DNA of 41,648 bases from Armatimonadetes bacterium CG2_30_59_28 (GTDB taxonomy: Bacteria > Armatimonadota > Abditibacteriia > CG2-30-59-28). The notes below the pieces were generated by a model. The model was not told the origin of the DNA and made no database searches. It saw only the letters and a program-made list of their open reading frames with translations. The position numbers were made by a program, and so were the translations under genes. The stretch covers positions 1 to 41,648 of the forward strand of contig MNXM01000284.1 of assembly GCA_001872605.1 (NCBI GenBank). The letters are read 5' to 3'. This document shows, piece after piece, positions 1 through 6,664 of the stretch (its first letter is position 1; the number at the start of each line of letters is the position of its first letter).

Positions 1-284
1 TCAAACCCCCTGATTCGGAAGGTCTCCACGGCGAGATAAAGAACGTACACACCTCCCGCGAGAGAGATGACACCGAGGATGTTCTCGTTGTGGGCGGCGC
101 GGCTGAGGAGCAGCAGCGACGCGGCGATGATCGGCAGGTCGGTCATCAGCGGAGCGACGGCCACCTTCACACCTTCCTTGAGTCCGTGCCTCAAGGTTTG
201 CGTGATGACGAGCGTCGACAACGGCCCCGGCGAGAACCCCGCCGTCAACCCCATCACGATACCGGCAAGAAGTGAAGAGAGCAT
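1..284 (-). CDS. LysE/RhtB-family amino-acid exporter, N-terminal part (cut by window edge)
   Basis: The minus strand from the ATG at 284 is open to the window edge (94 codons). The protein starts MLSSLLAGIVMGLTAGFSPG, followed by PLSTLVITQTLRHGLKEG. This is the N-terminal signature of the LysE/RhtB/CadD translocators: a first hydrophobic helix, a Gly/Pro turn (SPGP) and the amphipathic T.TL..G...G segment. Two further hydrophobic helices follow (about residues 45-64 and 70-88). The family has about 200-210 residues and six helices, so a little over half is missing beyond position 1. Known members export amino acids or related small solutes across the inner membrane; the substrate cannot be told here. 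The start is chosen because the family motif begins about 15 residues after this Met; no strong ribosome-binding site is visible. Family assignment is good, function generic. Confidence 0.82.
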   Translation of the reverse strand, partial: MLSSLLAGIVMGLTAGFSPGPLSTLVITQTLRHGLKEGVKVAVAPLMTDLPIIAASLLLLSRAAHNENILGVISLAGGVYVLYLAVETFRIRGF

Positions 285-777
285 TGTGAGCGACCACCAA
301 GTCGAGAACAGGATACAGGATATCACGTCCCGCCTTGCCGTGGTGTAGTGAGCACAACGCCGGTCATACCAGACCGTTCTTCGCCCCACTTCTCCCGATT
401 GGCGTACTCAATCCCCGCGCACCACCCCTGCGGACCTATCCCACCAAACCGACATCCGAAATCCGCATTTCCACGGGAGAGGGTTAGCCTGCCCCGACAC
501 CTCGGTTGGGGTGAGGTCCCACCGCCTGCAAATAAATCTTCTGCGAACCCTTGACACATCAATTCCCTTTCACATAAAATCACCGCCGCAGCATTTCATC
601 GCAGCAACAATCGCAGCCGTCGTTTTGTGTAGCAACGATCGCAACGATCACACTGATCGCAACGATCGTGTCGGCACCTTCCGGTCCGGCGCGAGAAGAA
701 TCTTTCGTTCTCTGATTTCTTGATGCCAATGGGGCGCCCTCATAATGGGCGGCATCCGTGGCAGGAAGAGGTTCACG
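285..777. other. Long gene-poor stretch with short repeats
   Basis: No convincing coding sequence on either strand: the open frames here have arginine/proline-rich translations without recognisable motifs. The 13-mer GATCGCAACGATC occurs twice (637-649 and 655-667) with an 18-bp period. The last 60 bases hold the candidate promoter annotated separately. Confidence 0.6.
720..751 (+). promoter_or_regulatory. Possible promoter upstream of the (CT)12 leader
   Basis: A CATAAT box (741-746, one mismatch to TATAAT) is preceded by TTGATG (720-725) at a short 15-bp spacing. A 5-bp dyad, CGCCC (735-739) and GGGCG (747-751), brackets the -10 box and could be an operator. It points at the ATG at 778. 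The spacing is suboptimal, so this is tentative. Confidence 0.3.
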
Positions 778-909
778 ATGCGCCTTAGAAGCTCACACGG
801 CGGCAGCCGCAAAACACCTCAAATAACCACCCTCCCCACGGGAGCGAGAAGAGACCTCTCTCTCTCTCTCTCTCTCTCTGTAAACGCGGCTGGTTTCCGC
901 CGTTCGTAG
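778..909 (+). CDS. Short leader frame through a (CT)12 tract; possible out-of-frame start of the M23 gene
   Basis: An ATG at 778 follows a strong Shine-Dalgarno (AGGAAGAGG, 6 bases upstream). As read, the frame encodes 43 residues, runs through the (CT)12 tract as a Leu-Ser repeat and stops at TAG 907-909. The M23/dockerin frame downstream is open from 789 but has no ATG, GTG or TTG before 1140, which lies inside the catalytic domain. Loss of one CT unit, or gain of two, would join this ATG to that frame. It could therefore be the 5' end of a phase-variable gene in its off state. Alternatively it is a chance frame and the M23 gene has a one-base frameshift near 965. The initiation signals and frame arithmetic are seen; the switching is inferred. 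Confidence 0.35.
   Translation: MRLRSSHGGSRKTPQITTLPTGARRDLSLSLSLSVNAAGFRRS
856..879 (+). repeat. (CT)12 dinucleotide tract
   Basis: Twelve uninterrupted CT units. Such tracts inside or just before a coding region are classic sites of slipped-strand mispairing. Here the tract sits between a well-placed start signal (778) and a frame lacking a start, and a change of one unit would restore the frame. Confidence 0.95.
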
Positions 910-962
910 GGAACGGGCGACGTAGCCGGATACTATTCCCCGTTTCCTGCACCTATCCAAAA

Positions 963-3263
963 TGGTGCGTCACCTTACTACTCCCCCTGCTACTCGTCAA
1001 TCCTTTTGCGGCCTATGCGAAGAGTAAGAACGCAAAAGGCTTCTATTACCCAACCGACACCGTTCTGAGCAACAACGGCAACTGGCTGGACACCGAATGT
1101 GATAATTACCTAACTGGAAAGTATCATCTTGGACAGGACGTGTGCCGGTCAATTGGTGATAAGGTTTACGCAGTGGCAGATGGCAAGGTTGTCAACGAGC
1201 AGCACGGCGGGAATGTAACAGAGAGCCAACTCATTTGGATTGAACACTGCGTTGATGGGGGGAAGTTCTATGCCATCTATGCTCATGTGAATCACTCAAA
1301 AAGGGTCGATGACGAAGTTAATGCTGGAGACGAGATTGCGACGGTCGCGGATTACTTAGGATCCTGTGACCATTTGCACTTCGGCATAAACCCCAACGGG
1401 ATCGTGACAACCAAGGTGAACGGCATTGGCTGGGGAGCCGGTCCCTTACCCGCAGATTGGGACTGCAATAATCAGGACAAGAGCAAGCTCGAGACGCGGG
1501 GGTTTGTAGCTCCATATGACTACCTGAATTCGCACACACCTTGCGGTGGTGGTGGTGGCACCACCTACACCGTGACTGTCCGCACGAAGGTAGACGGTGG
1601 GAGTTACAACGCTGCGGCGAAGTTGAGCAAGTGGGTGAACGATCATTGGGAGACTGTCCCGGATTGTGATTGGGCGACTACCCCCTATTCCAAGGGCGGC
1701 CTGCCCGCGGCGCGTTATCGTTGCGAATACGGCACCACGGTCCCTGGTGGCAACGTGCCGGCCTGGTACAACGTCCCGGCGGCGGAGGAACACGGCAGCC
1801 CCATCACCGGCGACTTCACCTTCGAGCAGGAATATCAGCGCAAGGACTGGTATGCTCGCTACATGGGCCAGAGCATTGATATGTCGCCCATGGTGCCTGG
1901 TGAGACGAGAGTCTTCAGGTACACCTTCCGGAACGAAGGGAAGAACGCCTGGGACCAAAATGTGCGCCTGGGCACCGTGAATCCTCAGAACCGCGACAGC
2001 GCCTTCTGCACCTCCGGCGACTGGATTTCCTGCGGCCGTCCGACCGCGGCAAACGAGAACCCGGTGAACGGCGGGGGGGCGGACGGCAACCTCGACTTCG
2101 TAGTGACCGCGCCTTGCACGCCCGGCCACTACGAGGAGCACTTCAACATCCTCTACGAGAACCACTTCTGGTTCGGTGGGGACAGCGGCGGCCAGGATGT
2201 CAGCTTCGCTGTGGACGTTGCCGCTCCCTCCGCCCCTTCCGCGCCCACCCTTGCCTCGCCTCAACCGGGTTCCTGCGGTGCCTCGCCCACGCTCACGTGG
2301 AATGCTGTCAGTGGCGGGCCGTGCGGCGGCACTGTCTCCTACTTCGCCGAAATCAAAGGGGCAAATCCACCAAACAACAGCCGTGATTGGATTACCGGCA
2401 GAAGCTGGACACCGACGGGACTTGCCCCGGGCGCAAATTGCACCTGGCGGGTGAAGGCGAAGTCCAACGTGGGCGAGAGCGCCTGGAGTGGGGAGTGGAC
2501 TTTTCATGTCAACCAGGCTCCCAACAAACCCACGCTGAGCAGCCCGGCGAATAACGCGTGTGTGGGCAGTCGCGCGGTGCAACTGTGCTGGAACGATGCG
2601 GGAGACCCGGACAACTGCCCCAGCGCGCGCACCTATCGCGTTGTCGTGCCGGGCGCTTTCGATCAGTCCGGCATTGCCTCCACCTGTCAGACTGTTACCG
2701 TCAATGCAGACGGAGCGTTCTCCTGGTACGTGCTGGCGTATGACGGTCAAGCGTGGTCGGCGGCAAGCGACACGCGGAGCTTTACGGTGGATGCCACCCC
2801 TCCCAACGCCCCCACCGGCCTCACCGTCGCTCCCGATCACTTCACGGCGACGCTTGCGTGGACGGCGCCGGTGGAGACGGGGTGTTCCGGGGTGGCGGGG
2901 TACAACGTGTACCGGAGACGCAATGGCAGCAGCGGATATGTGAAGGTGAATACCACGCCCGTGACGGGCGTGACGCACACCGACACCCTCGCCAACGGGG
3001 TGGCGTATGACTACGCCGTGGCCGCGGTGGATACGTTCGGACGGGAAGGCGCGAAGGTGGAGGCGACCAACAAGGTCATCGGCAAACCCGGCGACATGAA
3101 CGGCGACGGAGAGATCGATATTGCCGACGTCATCAAGTGCATTAATGTTATCAACGACCCCAACGCCAGCGCGGTGGACAAGGCGTTGGCGGACTACAAC
3201 CGGGATAACAAAGCCGACGCAGCGGATGTGGAAGCGATGAAGAAGGCGATTCTTGGAAAATAA
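963..3263 (+). CDS. Secreted M23 endopeptidase with NBR1-like, FnIII and C-terminal dockerin domains (start unresolved)
   Basis: About 766 residues counted from 963. A hydrophobic signal-like segment (VTLLLPLLLVNPFAAYA) is followed by an M23/LytM peptidase domain with its metal-site residues intact: HxxxD in YHLGQD (His at 1125, Asp at 1137), VYAVADGKV, YAHV, and HLHF (His at 1371 and 1377). A start at 1140 would delete the first His, so the real start is upstream. An NBR1-type Ig-like domain follows (about residues 299-422; N.G...W, ending WFGG), then FnIII-like domains (about 424-516, 517-611, 612-705) and a type I dockerin-like module (about 707-766) with loops DMNGDGEIDIADV and DYNRDNKADAADV. 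M23 enzymes cut peptide bridges in peptidoglycan. No start codon lies in frame before 1140: either a CT-tract phase switch (ATG 778) or a +1 error at ATGG 962-965 explains this. The 3' third is nearly identical in DNA to that of the gene at 8093. Confidence 0.8.
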   Translation, partial: WCVTLLLPLLLVNPFAAYAKSKNAKGFYYPTDTVLSNNGNWLDTECDNYLTGKYHLGQDVCRSIGDKVYAVADGKVVNEQHGGNVTESQLIWIEHCVDGGKFYAIYAHVNHSKRVDDEVNAGDEIATVADYLGSCDHLHFGINPNGIVTTKVNGIGWGAGPLPADWDCNNQDKSKLETRGFVAPYDYLNSHTPCGGGGGTTYTVTVRTKVDGGSYNAAAKLSKWVNDHWETVPDCDWATTPYSKGGLPAARYRCEYGTTVPGGNVPAWYNVPAAEEHGSPITGDFTFEQEYQRKDWYARYMGQSIDMSPMVPGETRVFRYTFRNEGKNAWDQNVRLGTVNPQNRDSAFCTSGDWISCGRPTAANENPVNGGGADGNLDFVVTAPCTPGHYEEHFNILYENHFWFGGDSGGQDVSFAVDVAAPSAPSAPTLASPQPGSCGASPTLTWNAVSGGPCGGTVSYFAEIKGANPPNNSRDWITGRSWTPTGLAPGANCTWRVKAKSNVGESAWSGEWTFHVNQAPNKPTLSSPANNACVGSRAVQLCWNDAGDPDNCPSARTYRVVVPGAFDQSGIASTCQTVTVNADGAFSWYVLAYDGQAWSAASDTRSFTVDATPPNAPTGLTVAPDHFTATLAWTAPVETGCSGVAGYNVYRRRNGSSGYVKVNTTPVTGVTHTDTLANGVAYDYAVAAVDTFGREGAKVEATNKVIGKPGDMNGDGEIDIADVIKCINVINDPNASAVDKALADYNRDNKADAADVEAMKKAILGK

Positions 3264-3276
3264 ACCGCACGCAGAG

Positions 3277-3351
3277 ACGCGGAGACGCAGAGAAGAAGTG
3301 TTCAGTAATCAGTAATCAGTATTCAGAAATCAGTTCTCTGCGGCTCCGCGT
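3277..3351. repeat. Imperfect inverted repeat flanking a TCAGT-rich loop
   Basis: Arms 3277-3294 and 3334-3351 are complementary over 18 bp with one mismatch, and enclose a loop of ATTCAGT/AATCAGT units. This is a shortened relative of the perfect element at 10235-10338, also located directly after a dockerin gene. Confidence 0.75.
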
Positions 3352-3373
3352 GAGGAATCTTTGGGAGGCTACA

Positions 3374-3412
3374 GTGGACGCGATGAAGAAATTCATCTTG
3401 GGGAGGCAGTAA
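3374..3412 (+). pseudogene. Remnant: last 12 codons of a third dockerin gene
   Basis: GTG at 3374 to TAA at 3410-3412 encodes VDAMKKFILGRQ. This matches the C-terminal dockerin helix of the two complete genes (VEAMKKAILGK and VEAMKKFILGK). Immediately upstream, 3334-3373 matches the leader of the fibre gene at 10360 (inverted-repeat arm, then GGGAGGCTAC), but the fibre gene is missing and the sequence jumps to this dockerin tail. It marks a recombination junction that removed one fibre gene and most of one dockerin gene. Confidence 0.7.
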
Positions 3413-3474
3413 CCACGAATGGACACGAATGAACACGAAAACTGTAGGGGCGGACTCTGTCCTGCCCGTGTCAC

Positions 3475-3576
3475 TCAGGGAAGGCGAGTGTAAATCATGA
3501 TGAGCAGGGTTGCTTCCGTTATCCACGAGGCGACAAGCACAAGGATGGAGAGGAGGAACAGGCGACCGCTTTTCAT
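3475..3576 (-). CDS. Possible 33-residue membrane peptide
   Basis: ATG at 3576 opens a 33-residue frame with one hydrophobic segment (LFLLSILVLVASWI, then LLIMIY) ending in TRLP. It lies 13 bases downstream of the 79-residue coiled-coil/membrane protein, on the same strand. No family is recognised. The hydrophobicity and position suggest a membrane peptide co-transcribed with its neighbour, but so short a frame could be chance. Confidence 0.3.
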   Translation of the reverse strand: MKSGRLFLLSILVLVASWITEATLLIMIYTRLP

Positions 3577-3589
3577 CTGTCCACCATGA

Positions 3590-3829
3590 CTAATGACCCC
3601 GGAGGGAGAGTCCGATAATGAGACCAGCGAGCGTGAGCCACGATGTGAGAACAAGACCGGCGACCCATTTGAGTCCGGAATCCAAGCGGGTTTCGAGTCC
3701 GCCCATCCGCGCCTCAATACCGCTGATGCGTTGGACAAGTTGCTCAACGACCCCGCGCAAATGCGCCATCTCGTGCCGTATATCGGAAATGTCTTGATCG
3801 GTTCTATAGGTTTGCAGGTCAACCGCCAT
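3590..3829 (-). CDS. Small coiled-coil protein with C-terminal membrane helix (XhlA-like)
   Basis: 79 residues from the ATG at 3829. Residues 1-50 are a charged heptad-like helix (DISDIRHEMAHLRG, then ISGIEARMGGLETRLDSG), followed by a hydrophobic helix (WVAGLVLTSWLTLAGLIIG) and a short basic tail. The layout resembles hemolysin XhlA-type proteins, which in prophages accompany holins and endolysins, and also many unassigned small bacterial membrane proteins. It lies between the M23 hydrolase and the first fibre-like gene, on the opposite strand. Longer upstream readings exist, but they run through dispersed repeat sequence, so this Met is preferred although no clear ribosome-binding site is visible. 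A role with the hydrolases is only suggestive. Confidence 0.55.
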   Translation of the reverse strand: MAVDLQTYRTDQDISDIRHEMAHLRGVVEQLVQRISGIEARMGGLETRLDSGLKWVAGLVLTSWLTLAGLIIGLSLRGH

Positions 3830-3883
3830 AGTGGATGCAGTATACCAAACCACAGGAGAGAGTGCAACACTGCCAAAGGATGA

Positions 3884-3930
3884 AGGATGCTGAAACCTGA
3901 CACCTGAAACCTGACACCCGAAACCCAAAC
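3884..3930. repeat. CCTGACACCTGAAA tandem repeat
   Basis: Degenerate tandem copies of CTGAAACCTGACAC just upstream of the first fibre-like gene. It is a low-complexity dispersed repeat of the same kind as the GTGTCAAGTGTCAA run near 7174-7197. Confidence 0.7.
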
Positions 3931-3949
3931 ACTCAACAGGAGGTTACAA

Positions 3950-4390
3950 ATGAAAACGTTTCGCAGCATTCTGATCGGGCTAACAATCGCCTCGGTGGCG
4001 CGTGTGGGCGCGGAACCGATTGGCGACATCATCTCCTATCAGGGGAAGCTCACCAACGCCGACGGCACGCCGGTGGAGAACGGCAAGCACAGCGTGACAT
4101 TCAAGATCTACGCCAATGGCTCCGACAGCGGTTACAGCCAGACGATGGATGTGAACACAATCGGCGGAGTGTTTTCGGCTTTTCTCAGCGTCGGAGCCCT
4201 GACCTTCGATCCGACCAAGATCTACGAGCTGGGGATTGCGACAGACGGCGGGAGTGAGACGAAGCACACGATCTCCAGCGTGCCCGTGGCGAGAGCCGTC
4301 GCCGCGAACGGAGTCAACACGAGCTCTATCCAGGACGGATCCGTTACACAGGCGAAGGCACCGTGGGCCCCCCAGATGTACGGTTTATAG
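3950..4390 (+). CDS. Fibre-like secreted protein, copy 1: N-terminal module, stopped by TAG
   Basis: 146 residues, with GGAGG 10 bases before the ATG. Signal peptide MKTFRSILIGLTIASVARVGA is followed by a beta-rich module starting EPIGDIISYQGKLTNADGTPV and ending near SVPVARAV, then SSIQDGSVTQAK. The module is nearly identical to those at 5606 and 10360. Its pattern (YQG.L....G.PV.NG......I......, GGVFSAFLGVGAL.FDP...YE.G) is the common N-terminal domain of bacterial surface and tail-fibre-like proteins whose C-termini vary. The frame ends at TAG 4388-4390, six codons after the conserved module. The same frame stays open for 95 more codons of protein-like sequence, so the tip appears cut off by a nonsense codon. 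Export is inferred from the signal peptide; ligand unknown. Confidence 0.75.
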   Translation: MKTFRSILIGLTIASVARVGAEPIGDIISYQGKLTNADGTPVENGKHSVTFKIYANGSDSGYSQTMDVNTIGGVFSAFLSVGALTFDPTKIYELGIATDGGSETKHTISSVPVARAVAANGVNTSSIQDGSVTQAKAPWAPQMYGL

Positions 4391-4678
4391 GGACCAGCTT
4401 CCGGTCTAAAGATTGTTGTATGCGCATGGATGTTTACAGCAACGGGTGGAAATGTTTCTGAGACCTTCACGCCGGATATCAGTGGTGCAGGTCTTTCTGA
4501 TCGTCCCCTTGCAGGCGCTTTGAACTTTAGCTGTTGTGACGTTTCGAAAACCCAGGCTCTGTACAATTGGGATGCGTCCACCTCAAAGAATGCTGCGGTT
4601 ACTGTCACCAGATTGAACGGCGAAAAAATTTATGCTGGTGCACTATTCAGGGTAACCGGGATACTGATTGGAAAGTAA
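4391..4678 (+). pseudogene. Tip module of fibre copy 1, beyond the in-frame TAG
   Basis: In the same frame as the 3950 gene, the sequence after the TAG reads GPASGLKIVVCAWMFTATGG and continues through DISGAGLSDRPLAGALNF to RVTGILIGK, stopping at 4678. The composition (beta-prone, Gly/Thr/Asn-rich, no Arg/Pro runs) is that of a folded secreted domain. It has no similarity I can see to the tips of copies 2 and 3. It is translated only if the TAG is read through or if the ATG at 4430 is used, and that ATG would give no signal peptide. Confidence 0.55.
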
Positions 4679-4680
4679 AG

Positions 4681-4767
4681 ATGTACGTCGGTGAGAGGAT
4701 CGGCAACAACCCACAGCTTTTGAAGAAAGGCAAAGGCGTTATCGAGGTGCTGGTGGTGCAGAAGTAA
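4681..4767 (+). pseudogene. Displaced C-terminal tail behind fibre copy 1
   Basis: In a different frame from the fibre gene, 4681-4767 encodes MYVGERIGNNPQLLKKGKG then VIEVLVVQK and TAA. The final GKGVIEVLVVQK recurs at 6546 and, with one change, at 11125. Each copy sits behind a different tip and out of frame with it. It is probably the remnant of the original C-terminus of the ancestral protein. Confidence 0.6.
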
Positions 4768-4825
4768 TGGGTAATGGGGAAATGAGAGTGAGGGGGCGGA
4801 TGGCAGATTGCTGATGGCAGGCTAT

Positions 4826-5086
4826 TCAGGGATTGCGGAGCACTTCGTCGTGGCTCCCGATGGCGCGGAGGACGAGCACGCCCCGGTCGTAGTGAAAGGT
4901 AAAACGGTGATGGATGTCTACACGGCCTTCCAAGACCCCGCGTTGGCGTTGAACTCTCTTGGTGTGCAGAGAGGGATGGCGAGGGTTGTCGAGCAACACG
5001 TCGAGTTGGTCATAGAACTGTTCTCTGACCCGGGGCTCCAGGTCGCGAAGGTTCCGCTCGAACCTGGCCGTGGTGCGGTATCTCAC
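4826..5086 (-). CDS. RelE/ParE-fold toxin of a type II TA pair
   Basis: 86 residues, starting MRYRTTARFERNLRDLEPRV and continuing FYDQLDVLLDNPRHPSLHTK, then RVDIHHRFTFHYDRGVLVLRAIGSHDEVLRNP. The layout (two N-terminal helices, NPRHPSL.TK, a beta-strand core with HHRFTFHY, and a terminal GSHDEVLR) is that of RelE/YafQ/ParE-like toxins, many of which are ribosome-dependent mRNA interferases. The ATG overlaps the last four bases of the upstream antitoxin gene (5083-5086), indicating translational coupling. Known relatives are neutralised by the co-translated antitoxin. The subfamily cannot be set from sequence alone. Confidence 0.75.
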   Translation of the reverse strand: MRYRTTARFERNLRDLEPRVREQFYDQLDVLLDNPRHPSLHTKRVQRQRGVLEGRVDIHHRFTFHYDRGVLVLRAIGSHDEVLRNP

Positions 5087-5373
5087 GCGTTACCCTCGAT
5101 CTTGCGGCGCAATTCGTCGACGGTGTCATATTCGTGGACGCGCCCGGCGGCAATGTCGGCGTCGGCGGCGCGTTCTTTCTCCTGCCACTCGGGGGTCCAG
5201 AAGTACGCCTGGTCGGGGTCAATCTTGTTGACAAGCGGTCCCAGCCTGAGGAAACGAATGAAGTCGCGCACCTTGCGGAGTTGCCCGGGGCGCAGACCTG
5301 CTAACTCCTGGGCGACAGATTCTCGGAGAGAGATAGAAGTTCCCGATTTTCGCGGGAGGGTTTGTGTGGGCAT
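5083..5373 (-). CDS. Antitoxin partner of the RelE-like toxin
   Basis: 96 residues from the ATG at 5373, which has AAGGA seven bases upstream. The middle is helical (SVAQELAGLRPGQLRKVRDF), and the C-terminus (AADADIAAGRVHEYDTVDEL) is the typical extended toxin-binding tail of RelB-like or DUF2281-like antitoxins. It precedes and overlaps the toxin gene by 4 bases. A longer reading to 5451 exists, but it contains low-complexity sequence and overlaps the promoter. It probably binds DNA to autoregulate the pair; no operator could be identified. Confidence 0.7.
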   Translation of the reverse strand: MPTQTLPRKSGTSISLRESVAQELAGLRPGQLRKVRDFIRFLRLGPLVNKIDPDQAYFWTPEWQEKERAADADIAAGRVHEYDTVDELRRKIEGNA

Positions 5374-5404
5374 GGCAACATCCTTAGTTGTTTCAGTTGG
5401 CGTG

Positions 5405-5433
5405 AGTATAGCAGGGGGACCAGAAGAGCGCAA
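5405..5433 (-). promoter_or_regulatory. Promoter for the RelE-like TA pair
   Basis: Read on the minus strand: TTGCGC (5428-5433), 17-bp spacer, TATACT (5405-5410), about 31 bases before the antitoxin ATG at 5373. The -10 is one mismatch from consensus; the -35 keeps only the TTG. Confidence 0.5.
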
Positions 5434-5496
5434 GCGGACCCGAGAAACCACGGATGGACACAGATAGTCGGGGTCGTAGAGCGGAGGCGGAGTCTA

Positions 5497-5512
5497 CCCC
5501 GATGCCTCGGGG
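5497..5512. repeat. CCCCGA-TCGGGG hairpin
   Basis: Six-bp stem with a TGCC loop. The same stem recurs at 15747-15762 and, in longer form, at 11174-11192. No T-tract follows, so a terminator role is uncertain. Confidence 0.6.
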
Positions 5513-5605
5513 TCCCCGCCCGCGTTGCGTCGCCCACGGCCTATTGGAGAACGGTAGTCGGCAAGGACGGAGCACCCGCCCTACGCACAACACAGGAGGC
5601 AACAA

Positions 5606-6406
5606 ATGAAAACGTTTCGCAGCATTTTGATTGGTCTGGTAATCGCCTCGGCGGCGCGGGTGGGCGTCGTACGCCCCGTATGGGCGGAACCGATTGGCGA
5701 CATCATCTCGTATCAGGGCAAGCTCACCAATGCCGATGGCACGCCGGTGGCGAACGGGACGCAGAGCGTGACCTTCAATATCTACGAGAACGGCTCACCG
5801 GTCTTCACGCAGAACTCCTCCGTCGCGACGGTGGGCGGCGTGTTCTCCGCCTTCCTCGGCGTCGGCGCTCTCAACTTCGACCCCGTGAAGCAGTATGAGA
5901 TGGGGGTGACCTTCGGAGGAACGGAGACGAAACACTCGATTGCCAGCGTGCCGGTGGCGCAAGTGGCGAAGTCTGTTACCGTCGACGCGATTGCTGGTTC
6001 GGAATGGAGGACTTACACGCCGATCTGGGCTATGACTGCGGGGAACCAACCGTCAATTGGTAACGGCGTTATCCGAGGTAGCTACCAGAAACTTGGCCGA
6101 GTGGTCTACTTTGAGATGCAGGTGGCGACAGGGAGTACAACGACATTTGGGTCCGGCGGAGGGGTATACGAGTTCACGCTACCGCTGCCAGCGGCACAGG
6201 ACACAGTGAGCAAATTCACCGCATACCTTTTCGAGGCAGGCACCGCGCACTACCTCGCAATTGGCATACCTCAGGGGCAGGGCGGTCCCAGTTTCCGAGT
6301 CTACCAGAATGGGAACACGGGGGCTGGTATCTCTCCTACGGTGCCCTTTCTGTGGCGTTCAGGTTGCAGCCTTTCGGTTTCCGGCACCTATCAGGCCGCC
6401 GAGTGA
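5606..6406 (+). CDS. Fibre-like secreted protein, copy 2, with phage-tail-like tip
   Basis: 266 residues; AGGAGG lies just before the ATG. Signal peptide MKTFRSILIGLVIASAARVG, then the shared module EPIGDIISYQGKLTNADGTP through SVATVGGVFSAFLGVGALNF to SVPVAQVAKSV (about residues 30-130). The tip (about 131-266) starts GSEWRTYTPIWAMTAGNQPS and continues IGNGVIRGSYQKLGRVVYFE, then GSTTTFGSGG and FTLPLPAA. This W..YTP.W....QPSIGNG...G.Y...G..V.F pattern occurs in C-terminal domains of phage tail-fibre and receptor-binding proteins. The protein stops at TGA 6404-6406; the conserved ancestral tail follows in another frame (6433-6546). This is the only copy with both the shared module and a complete, well-formed tip. 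Location is probably cell surface or secreted; binding target unknown. Confidence 0.8.
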   Translation: MKTFRSILIGLVIASAARVGVVRPVWAEPIGDIISYQGKLTNADGTPVANGTQSVTFNIYENGSPVFTQNSSVATVGGVFSAFLGVGALNFDPVKQYEMGVTFGGTETKHSIASVPVAQVAKSVTVDAIAGSEWRTYTPIWAMTAGNQPSIGNGVIRGSYQKLGRVVYFEMQVATGSTTTFGSGGGVYEFTLPLPAAQDTVSKFTAYLFEAGTAHYLAIGIPQGQGGPSFRVYQNGNTGAGISPTVPFLWRSGCSLSVSGTYQAAE

Positions 6407-6432
6407 GGTCTCGCGTTTCTCCACCTGCGACC

Positions 6433-6546
6433 ATGACATGGATGCGACCTGGGGAGTCGAAGCTGCTGGGCGCGGCGCTGGGCAAGGCGCTGCAACCGCT
6501 GAGTTCAGGCAAGGGCGTGATCGAGGTGCTGGTGGTGCAGAAGTAA
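6433..6546 (+). pseudogene. Displaced C-terminal tail behind fibre copy 2
   Basis: Frame +1 relative to the fibre gene encodes MTWMRPGESKLLGAALGKAL, then QPLSSGKGVIEVLVVQK and TAA at 6544-6546. The DNA of the last 80 bases closely matches 11042-11125. The form (PGE..LLG.ALGKALQPL.SG.GVIEVLV) resembles C-terminal ends of intact bacterial surface/fibre proteins. It begins 27 bases after the stop of the tip, out of frame, as expected for an old C-terminus left behind by tip replacement. Confidence 0.65.
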
Positions 6547-6605
6547 TGGGTAGTTGGGTAATTGGGTAACTGGGTAACTGGGTAATTGGGTAATGGGGTG
6601 GGTAG
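6545..6605. repeat. GGGTAATTGGGTAACT tandem repeat
   Basis: About six imperfect copies of the 8-mer TGGGTAAT/TGGGTAAC directly after the displaced tail. Shorter runs of the same unit follow the tails of copy 1 (4767-4782) and copy 3 (11127-11155), so the repeat travels with the 3' end of the fibre unit. Confidence 0.85.
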
Positions 6606-6664
6606 TAGATAGCAGTTGGCAGATGGCTGATGATGGATGGGGCGGAATCTGTCATGCCCACAGG

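Noticed and set aside
1-357. 118-residue minus-strand frame at the left edge, in another frame
   Set aside because: The translation is Arg/His-rich noise; the true frame here is the LysE-type exporter starting at 284.
1446-2978. Long minus-strand open frame (510 codons) opposite the M23/dockerin gene
   Set aside because: Arg/His/Val-rich translation without motifs. It is the antisense shadow of a high-GC coding region whose plus-strand frame has clear domains.
3475-4032. 185-residue minus-strand reading covering the small membrane protein region
   Set aside because: Most of it runs through tandem repeats and the antisense of the fibre gene. Only the last 33 residues look membrane-like and are annotated separately.
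4808-5467. Plus-strand open frame of 219 codons across the first TA pair
   Set aside because: The minus strand carries a recognisable RelE-like toxin and antitoxin with coupled overlap and promoter; the plus-strand translation has no family features.
6545-6605. GGGTAATT repeats as a CRISPR or iteron array
   Set aside because: The unit is 8 bases, degenerate, lacks spacers, and similar runs occur at several unrelated intergenic sites.
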